Positions 1 to 4,957 of a stretch of 5,849 nt of DNA are shown in pieces. Under the pieces are notes generated by a model. It saw only the letters and a list, made by a program, of their open reading frames with translations. It did no database searches and was not told where the DNA came from. The stretch's first letter is position 1. Every line of letters begins with the position of its first letter. Both the position numbers and the translations under genes were made by a program. The stretch lies in assembly GCA_009177205.1 (NCBI GenBank), contig WFMC01000145.1, positions 11,982 through 17,830 of the forward strand, read 5' to 3'. Source of the DNA: Bacteroidales bacterium. GTDB taxonomy: Bacteria > Bacteroidota > Bacteroidia > Bacteroidales > Muribaculaceae.

Positions 1-666
1 CGGAAGAGATTTGATCTTTTCTGTATCCAGATCAATGTTCAGCAGTTTCCATTCCCCGATGATGTCAGCATTCTCTTCAAAGAAGAAAGATATGCGTGGA
101 ATCTGAAAAGCCAAGGTTAAATTAGCGTGGATGATATCTCTGCTCAATACATCTATATTGCTTTCTCCAAATAGCCCGGAAGGGATGTCGAGAGAGATCA
201 CAAACGCGCCTGATTCATTTATATAGCGGGCAAGATAGGAGAAACCTCCTTGAAGCGGGCTGTTAAGACCGGAACCGAATAGTCCGTCAATAACAACATC
301 ATTCTCACTTAAATACGGAGGTATGAATTCTTGAGATACCTCTGTGAAATTAATACCGTCAATTGTGATTAGTCCCTTGCGTTCTTCATCGCAATCATGA
401 GATAATTTCCCTTTTACGTTGAATAGATAAATTTCCAGATTTGTATATCCCCGTTCATTCAGAAGGCGTGCCACTGCAAGTGCGTCACCGCCATTATTCC
501 CCGGACCTGCAAAAATCAGTATTCTTTGACCGGGCAAAAAGCGGGACATTATTTCATAACATGCAGCGTTGGCTGCACGTTCCATTAATTCAAGGGAATC
601 TATATTTTGGGCTTCGCATGTGGCGTTATCTATTTCGTGAAGCACTTCTGAAGAAAATAGTTTCAT
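1..666 (-). CDS. nnrE: NAD(P)H-hydrate epimerase domain (YjeF N-terminal), probably the front of bifunctional Nnr; 3' end outside window
   Basis: The epimerase interconverts the R and S forms of hydrated NAD(P)H in the cytoplasm, so that the partner dehydratase can repair the damaged cofactor. The 222 visible residues match the YjeF N-terminal domain: GPGNNGGDA at 54-62 (the loop expected to bind nucleotide and phosphate), VIDGLFGSGL at 124-133, SLDIPSGL at 158-165 with the expected catalytic Asp160, and a late LTLAFQIPR segment at 183-191. The ATG at 664-666 gives MKLFSSEVLHEID, the usual start of the family; no other ATG lies between it and the in-frame stop at 721-723. The frame is open to the window edge. 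In most bacteria, Bacteroidales included, this domain is fused to the ADP-dependent dehydratase NnrD, so a second domain of roughly 270 residues probably follows outside the window; that is inferred. It is separated from lolD by 130 bp with its own candidate promoter. Confidence 0.93.
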   Translation of the reverse strand, partial: MKLFSSEVLHEIDNATCEAQNIDSLELMERAANAACYEIMSRFLPGQRILIFAGPGNNGGDALAVARLLNERGYTNLEIYLFNVKGKLSHDCDEERKGLITIDGINFTEVSQEFIPPYLSENDVVIDGLFGSGLNSPLQGGFSYLARYINESGAFVISLDIPSGLFGESNIDVLSRDIIHANLTLAFQIPRISFFFEENADIIGEWKLLNIDLDTEKIKSLP

Positions 667-724
667 TTTCCAAGGGATATATGGGTTCGACAGTGAGAAA
701 ATAGCCTGGATTTCAGGTTGTCAG

Positions 725-769
725 AAAAGGTATCGGAAACTGTCTGTAATAAATTGTCAGCTACCTTTT
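725..769. repeat. Imperfectly supported hairpin in the lolD-nnrE gap (8 bp inverted repeat)
   Basis: AAAAGGTA at 725-732 is exactly complementary to TACCTTTT at 762-769, leaving a 29-base loop. Each arm lies next to one copy of the heptamer TTGTCAG (718-724 and 754-760). On the minus strand the second arm ends in TTTT, so this could be a weak terminator for the lolD operon or a leader structure of nnrE. The stem is AT-rich and the loop is long, so chance is quite possible. Confidence 0.25.
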
Positions 770-780
770 AAGAGATAATA

Positions 781-812
781 CAAAATTAATTCAGAACTAT
801 GAAATTTCCAAA
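781..812 (-). promoter_or_regulatory. Candidate Bacteroides-type promoter for nnrE, overlapping the end of lolD
   Basis: Read on the minus strand there is TTTG (812-809), a 20-base spacer, then TAATTTTG (788-781). This fits the Bacteroides sigma-ABfr pattern of a -33 TTTG and a -7 TAnnTTTG about 19-21 bases apart. Transcription would start near 775 and give nnrE a leader of about 110 nt. The -33 part lies in the last codons of lolD. Such AT-rich matches arise by chance, but the spacing is right and the position fits. Confidence 0.5.
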
Positions 813-1540
813 TCGGTTTCTACTATTTCTTCTATTGAAGAGGAATCGTCTTGATTGATCGAATCATTCATTTCCTCGCGTCGTAAAGAAGATGTGATTT
901 TGCCATCTTCCATAGTTATCACTCTATCGGCGATTGATGCCAATGAGGGATCATGGGTTACAATAAGGAAAGTATAACCGTCGTTTTTGCATAAATTGAT
1001 TATGATATTCTGAATTTCCTCGCGATTATGTGAGTCAAGACTCCCTGTGGGTTCGTCGGCAAAAATTATGCGTGGATTATTGATAAGTGCCCTTGCTATT
1101 GCCGTGCGTTGTTTCTCACCGCCGGATAATTCTGAAGGCAGGTGATTCAGTCGCTCTTGAAGTCCGAGTGATGAGAGCAATCTGTCAGCTTCATTATAGG
1201 CATCCTTTCTTTTTATTCCCATTATCAATGCGGGTAGAGCAACATTTTCACGAGTCGTAAATTCGGGCAGCAATTCATGAAATTGAAAAACGAAACCGAT
1301 GTTTTTATTGCGAAATTCCGCCAACTTTGTATCGGAAAGAGAGGTTAACGCCATATTGTCGTATAAAACGTCTCCGGACGTCGGGAGATCTAAAGAACCG
1401 GCAATCTGCAATAACGTGGTTTTGCCTGCGCCCGACGGACCGACAATAGCCGTAATTTCCCCTTTCTCGATAGTTAGATTAATATTTTTCAGCACTTCGA
1501 GAGAGCCGTAAGATTTATTTATATTTTTGAGTTCGATCAT
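797..1540 (-). CDS. lolD: LolD, ATP-binding subunit of the lipoprotein-releasing ABC transporter
   Basis: LolD is the cytoplasmic ATPase that powers LolCE to release lipoproteins from the inner membrane towards the outer membrane. The 247 residues hold a complete ABC domain: Walker A GPSGAGKTT at 34-42, Q-loop Gln86, signature LSGGEKQR at 138-145, Walker B IIFADEP at 158-164, D-loop SLD at 167-169 and switch His196. The Q-loop stretch FQFHELLPEFTTRENVALPALI (86-107 region) is the LolD hallmark and separates it from MacB and FtsE relatives. After about residue 216 there is a Ser-, Asp- and Glu-rich tail of some 30 residues, which E. coli LolD lacks. It is the last gene of the run, its ATG only 2 bp after the tcdA stop, so translation is probably coupled. 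No permease gene (lolC or lolE) lies beside it. Confidence 0.92.
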   Translation of the reverse strand: MIELKNINKSYGSLEVLKNINLTIEKGEITAIVGPSGAGKTTLLQIAGSLDLPTSGDVLYDNMALTSLSDTKLAEFRNKNIGFVFQFHELLPEFTTRENVALPALIMGIKRKDAYNEADRLLSSLGLQERLNHLPSELSGGEKQRTAIARALINNPRIIFADEPTGSLDSHNREEIQNIIINLCKNDGYTFLIVTHDPSLASIADRVITMEDGKITSSLRREEMNDSINQDDSSSIEEIVETDLEIS

Positions 1541-1542
1541 AT

Positions 1543-2286
1543 TTAGGAAGTGTGGGTAAGTTTTCTTATCACCTCAGATGCAAGCATAATTCCGAAAATA
1601 GCCGGAATCGTGGCAATAGTGCCGAAAGAGGATAATTTGTTCTCTTGATTCAAATTGATTAATGATGATTTTTTTGGTGCTTCGCGACTGCAGACCACTT
1701 TCAGAGGAATTTTTAAGCCACGCTTTTTTAACCTTTGACGCACTGCTCGCGCGAGTCCATCTTCAGAAGTATTCCAAATATCAGTGATGCAGACTTTTGC
1801 AGGGTCTGTTCTTCCACCAGCCCCCATCGAGGATATAATCGGTATCTTTCTATTATGACACTCCGAGATTAACGCAACTTTTGGGGCTACAGTGTCGATA
1901 GCATCAATGACATAATCATAACCTTCATCAAGAATTGCACTCACATTATCGGGGGTGAGGTATAATTCCCTCGGGACAACGATAATATCAGGGGAGATAT
2001 CACGGAAACGATTGGCAAAGAGTTCAACTTTTGATTTCCCTATTGTGGAATGAAGTGCAATTAACTGGCGGTTGATGTTGGTGACATCAACATTATCGGA
2101 ATCCAAGAGGGTCAATTTGCCGACGCCGGTTCGTGCCAACATTTCAGCTGCATAACCGCCTACTCCTCCGACTCCGACTACAAGCACACGCGCTTGAGAA
2201 AGGCGCTGCTTCGCGTCTTCCCCAAGGAGTAATTCAGTTCTATCTTGCCAATGACCGTTCAATACAGACTTTTGGGCTGAATCCAT
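1543..2286 (-). CDS. tcdA: TcdA, tRNA threonylcarbamoyladenosine dehydratase (E1-like, ThiF/MoeB family)
   Basis: TcdA (CsdL) uses ATP to dehydrate t6A at position 37 of ANN-decoding tRNAs to the cyclic form ct6A, which strengthens decoding. The 247 residues show the E1-like adenylation fold: the RTELLLGEDA lead-in at 16-25 typical of TcdA, the glycine-rich nucleotide loop GVGGVGG at 38-44, DSDNVDVTNINRQ at 62-74 with Arg73, and DAIDTV at 128-133. SSMGAGGRTDP at 152-162 and VVCSREAP at 197-204 also fit TcdA rather than MoeB or ThiF, which carry a zinc CxxC pair that is absent here. The ATG at 2284-2286 lies 28 bp inside the upstream HMA-like gene. A TTG eight codons later is the only nearby alternative, so the overlap is probably real. 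It sits between that gene and lolD in one minus-strand run. Confidence 0.93.
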   Translation of the reverse strand: MDSAQKSVLNGHWQDRTELLLGEDAKQRLSQARVLVVGVGGVGGYAAEMLARTGVGKLTLLDSDNVDVTNINRQLIALHSTIGKSKVELFANRFRDISPDIIVVPRELYLTPDNVSAILDEGYDYVIDAIDTVAPKVALISECHNRKIPIISSMGAGGRTDPAKVCITDIWNTSEDGLARAVRQRLKKRGLKIPLKVVCSREAPKKSSLINLNQENKLSSFGTIATIPAIFGIMLASEVIRKLTHTS

Positions 2287-2486
2287 GAACCTTCAAAACC
2301 GGTCTCTTCAAGAGCTTTAATTACTTGAGCGGCATGATCTGAATCTTCCGGAATACCGTGCACTTTCAGCACACGATTTTCATTTTCCAAATCCAAATCC
2401 CATTGGGCATTCGGAAAGGCTTTATTGGCACGGTCGAGAATCAAAGCCTTGTCGGCGGCGCATTGAGCATTAGTTTTAAACAACAT
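2259..2486 (-). CDS. Small HMA-fold (heavy-metal-associated-like) protein with a degenerate CxxC motif
   Basis: A 75-residue cytoplasmic protein with no signal peptide or membrane segment. Its pattern, FKTNAQC near the start, then a helix, WDLDLENENRVLKVHG (two strands), a helix and a final strand GSWI, matches the ferredoxin-like beta-alpha-beta-beta-alpha-beta fold of HMA metallochaperone domains. It resembles small Bacteroidetes proteins beginning FKTNAKCGGC (from memory). Here the metal loop reads CAAD (residues 9-12): Cys9 is kept but the second Cys is Asp12, and there is no other Cys. Copper or zinc binding in the classical way is therefore doubtful. It starts at ATG 2484-2486, 21 bp after the rsmF-like stop, and its 3' end overlaps tcdA by 28 bp. 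Reality is supported by its fold and tight packing in the operon. The function is unknown. Confidence 0.75.
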   Translation of the reverse strand: MLFKTNAQCAADKALILDRANKAFPNAQWDLDLENENRVLKVHGIPEDSDHAAQVIKALEETGFEGSWIQPKSLY

Positions 2487-2507
2487 GGTGATATATATTC
2501 TTTATAA

Positions 2508-3980
2508 TCAAATGTGAATCTTCCAAGATTGAGGGAAAAGATTGTTGGCGCGGTTACCGATATTTTTCATTATTCCCAAAGGATAACCTTCATAATTGAT
2601 AACGATATATCCCTTTGAAATGTTTGGAGGTAGCGCGAAGGATTCCCGCCTTAAAAAGCGGAGTGCATCATCTAAACCAACTTCCACTATTGGGAAAGAA
2701 TTGGGATTAAATCGGTCAGACAGCACCATCCTTGAATCGGGAATTATATCTTTCCCCTTCAGTGTTCCTGCCGGAGTGCCGGAAGAGGTAATATGAACCC
2801 CCGTATTTCCTAACATCTGTTTGAGGGCGTTGACTTCCTGCGTAACAGCATAAATGTTGTCATCAATCATTTCAAAAATCAAATCATCGGAATCATTGAA
2901 GCGGAGTTTTAAGTCTGCAATATTTCCGGCAGTCAATGTCGGGGACTTTTGATTTTTTTTATTTTGAAAATCTCTATTTTTCTTATTAAACGAATTTAAT
3001 TTAGAGTTTGAATAAGATTCAGATTCTTCACTTTGAGCAGTTTTACATTCAGCCGGCTTTTGAAAAACCGAGACATACAGCCCCTCCCCGTCAGGAGTGA
3101 GATGTGGCATAAATCGGAGTGCTTCAACATCTTCATAAAGAGCCCCTCCAACCCTTTCAATCCCCTTTAAATCAAGATTTTTAATTTTTATAGGTTCCAA
3201 CCCGAGAATATCTCTTATAAATCTTGAATTATCCTCATTTTCCGATATGTTAAATGTGCAGGTGGAGAATATAAGATACCCGCCGGGTTTGAGAGTTTTC
3301 ACTATATCACTCAAAATTTCTTTTTGCAATGAAGCGCAGTTCTCAATTAGTTGCGGACTCCATTGGCGCCTTGCATCATCATCTTTTCTCATCATTCCCT
3401 CGCCCGAACATGGGGCATCCACGGCAATGATGTCAAAAATATCGTTCAAATTAGCAAAAGACGCAGAATTATCTCCGGTGGTGATAATATTTGAGAATCC
3501 CCATTTTTGAAGATTTTCCCGCAAGATTCTCCCACGTGCCGGCACAAACTCATTTGCAACTAAAATATCGTTATCCTTCAATGCGTTAATGATGCCAGTG
3601 GTCTTTCCTCCGGGTGCAGCACAGAAATCAAGCACATTTACGGAATCTGAATTTATGGAGTTTCGCAATACGCAAGTGATCTGCTCATATATCATGGAAG
3701 ATGGATCCTGTACGTAGAAAACTCCGGCGTGGAGCAACGGATTGAGGGTAAACACCGGTCGCTCGGGCAGTAGAAATCCCGAATCACACCAATCCACGGG
3801 TGTTGCGTAGAGGTATACACTTTTCGCCAGTTCATTAATGTCGCGAAGGCGATTTTTCCTTTTGTTGAATCTGATGCCTATTCCGGGAGGAGTGGACAAT
3901 GAATTTATTAATAATTCAGCATCAACTCCGGGAAGTTTTTTCAATGAATCTTTAAATGTATCCTTTAATTCTGTATCCAT
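2508..3980 (-). CDS. rsmF: RsmF/NOP2-family rRNA (cytosine-C5) methyltransferase with C-terminal PUA-like domain
   Basis: This enzyme transfers a methyl group from SAM to C5 of a cytosine in RNA; E. coli RsmF acts on C1407 of 16S rRNA, but the target here is unproven. Counting from ATG 3978-3980 the protein has 490 residues: an N-terminal RNA-binding part, SAM motif I DFCAAPGGKT at 118-127, motif IV DAPCSGEG at 188-195 with Cys191, and motif VI STCTF at 239-243 with the expected nucleophile Cys241. A Ser/Asn/Lys-rich linker covers about 311-350, and a C-terminal RsmF/PUA-like part ends in SWKIHI. A TTG at 4002-4004 would add eight residues, but it lies only 7 bases past the -7 element, so the ATG with a leader of about 25 nt is preferred. 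It heads the minus-strand run. The linker contains an A8 tract in the message (2953-2960). Confidence 0.9.
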   Translation of the reverse strand: MDTELKDTFKDSLKKLPGVDAELLINSLSTPPGIGIRFNKRKNRLRDINELAKSVYLYATPVDWCDSGFLLPERPVFTLNPLLHAGVFYVQDPSSMIYEQITCVLRNSINSDSVNVLDFCAAPGGKTTGIINALKDNDILVANEFVPARGRILRENLQKWGFSNIITTGDNSASFANLNDIFDIIAVDAPCSGEGMMRKDDDARRQWSPQLIENCASLQKEILSDIVKTLKPGGYLIFSTCTFNISENEDNSRFIRDILGLEPIKIKNLDLKGIERVGGALYEDVEALRFMPHLTPDGEGLYVSVFQKPAECKTAQSEESESYSNSKLNSFNKKNRDFQNKKNQKSPTLTAGNIADLKLRFNDSDDLIFEMIDDNIYAVTQEVNALKQMLGNTGVHITSSGTPAGTLKGKDIIPDSRMVLSDRFNPNSFPIVEVGLDDALRFLRRESFALPPNISKGYIVINYEGYPLGIMKNIGNRANNLFPQSWKIHI

Positions 3981-4011
3981 AAAACTGACAGGCTCAAAAT
4001 TCAACTACTTG

Positions 4012-4019
4012 CAAAAATA
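4012..4019 (-). promoter_or_regulatory. Candidate -7 promoter element for the rsmF-like operon
   Basis: The minus strand reads TATTTTTG, a full match to the Bacteroides -7 consensus TAnnTTTG. Transcription would start near 4005-4008, which gives the ATG at 3980 a leader of about 25 nt. No clear TTTG is seen at the -33 position; the upstream bases are simply AT-rich. Confidence 0.6.
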
Positions 4020-4062
4020 CAAATTTTTAGTGCTGAAATAGAATAAAATGAATATAAATTTG

Positions 4063-4070
4063 TATTTTTG
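4063..4070 (+). promoter_or_regulatory. Candidate -7 promoter element for the RsmI-like/WalJ-like operon
   Basis: The plus strand reads TATTTTTG, matching TAnnTTTG. The start codon ATG begins 7 bases after its final G, so the message would be leaderless or nearly so. No good -33 TTTG is visible about 20 bases upstream. The element overlaps a TTG (4068-4070) that could be mistaken for an upstream start codon. Confidence 0.6.
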
Positions 4071-4076
4071 CACTAT

Positions 4077-4946
4077 ATGAGTCAAGAATTATCAAAATTA
4101 GTTCGGCAAGAAGATAAAATATCAATAGTTTCCGAGAAAAAGCCGACGACTCAAATTAATATTGACAGCCATTCCCAGCCTACATTATATCTGATTCCCA
4201 CAGGGATGTCGGACGCTCCGTTGCATAATGTCATCCCTGATTATAATATTGCGATAATAAAAGAGATAAGACACTTTATTGTAGAGAATGTCAGGTCAGC
4301 GCGTCGTTTTATCAAACGCTGTGATCCCGGGGCGGATATATCCGGCTTTACGTTTTATGAATTGAATCGCCACACTGAAATCAGCGAAGTCAATTCATTT
4401 CTCAATCCGTTGCGTAGCGGTTTTTCGATGGGTATAATGTCAGATGCCGGGTGTCCGGCAGTTGCTGACCCCGGAGCATTACCTGTAGCGATAGCTCAGA
4501 GGGAAGGATTCAAAGTTACTCCATTGGTGGGTCCGTCGAGCATACTGATGTCATTGATGGCATCCGGTTTCAATGGTCAGGGATTTACTTTTCATGGATA
4601 TTTACCCATTGAAGAGGACAAAAAAGCAGAGATGCTCCGAAGAATTGAAAAAGAGTCAAAACGATATAATATGACTCAGATATTTATTGAGACTCCCTAT
4701 CGCAATAATAAGATGTTGAGATTCCTTTGCAATAATCTGGACGGCACCACAAAGATATGTGTGGCATGTGATATCTCATCTCTTGAAAATGAAACTATCA
4801 TAACCCGCACCTCTTCCGAATGGAGAAAGATTCTTGCCGACGAAAGGCAAAGTATTGACCTGGATAAACGTCCGGCAATATTCCTTCTTTATGCCGGAGT
4901 TCAGGAGAGTGTGCAGCAATTAAAAAATAAAAAGAGTAGAAAATAA
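4077..4946 (+). CDS. SAM-dependent methyltransferase of the RsmI/tetrapyrrole methylase superfamily (noncanonical RsmI-like)
   Basis: RsmI methylates the 2'-O ribose of C1402 in 16S rRNA; this protein shares its fold, but its own substrate is unknown. In the 289 residues, LYLIPTGMSD (37-46) corresponds to the RsmI start, SDAGCPAVADPG (122-133) to SDAGTPxxxDPG, PLVGPSS (149-155) to the SAM-pocket loop, then FHGYLP (172-177) and ETPYR (205-209). The canonical EDTR segment of RsmI is replaced by KEIRHFIVENVRSARRF. This resembles the second, shorter RsmI-type protein common in Bacteroidetes, so true RsmI may be encoded elsewhere (inferred). About 35 polar residues precede the domain. The ATG at 4077 is chosen because the earlier TTG (4068) sits in the -7 element and no ATG, GTG or TTG falls between Met1 and the domain. 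The tail is Lys-rich (NKKSRK). The WalJ-like gene follows after 11 bp, so the two are probably cotranscribed. Confidence 0.85.
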   Translation: MSQELSKLVRQEDKISIVSEKKPTTQINIDSHSQPTLYLIPTGMSDAPLHNVIPDYNIAIIKEIRHFIVENVRSARRFIKRCDPGADISGFTFYELNRHTEISEVNSFLNPLRSGFSMGIMSDAGCPAVADPGALPVAIAQREGFKVTPLVGPSSILMSLMASGFNGQGFTFHGYLPIEEDKKAEMLRRIEKESKRYNMTQIFIETPYRNNKMLRFLCNNLDGTTKICVACDISSLENETIITRTSSEWRKILADERQSIDLDKRPAIFLLYAGVQESVQQLKNKKSRK

Positions 4947-4957
4947 CGCAATATAAC

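Larger units (their letters stand above)
4010..4072. repeat. Perfect 17 bp inverted repeat framing the divergent promoter region
   Basis: AAATTTGTATTTTTGCA at 4056-4072 has an exact reverse complement at 4010-4026, with a 29 bp AT-rich spacer (4027-4055) between the arms. The match ends abruptly on both sides. Each arm contains a -7 promoter element that faces its own gene, so the simplest reading is two near-identical outward promoters. A regulator site shared by both is an alternative. Confidence 0.85.

Noticed and set aside
441..704. Plus-strand open frame of 87 codons
   Set aside because: It lies opposite the nnrE coding region and its start, has no recognisable domain, and nnrE is clearly real.
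4002..4004. TTG as the start codon of the RsmF-like gene (eight extra residues)
   Set aside because: It lies only 7 bases past the -7 element, and an ATG eight codons downstream gives a normal leader; no family feature needs the extra residues.
3838..4041. Plus-strand open frame running into the divergent promoter region
   Set aside because: It is antisense to the N-terminal part of the RsmF-like gene and shows no domain.
4068..4070. TTG as the start codon of the RsmI-like gene
   Set aside because: These bases are the last three of the -7 element TATTTTTG, so they would not be in the transcript; the ATG three codons later is preferred.
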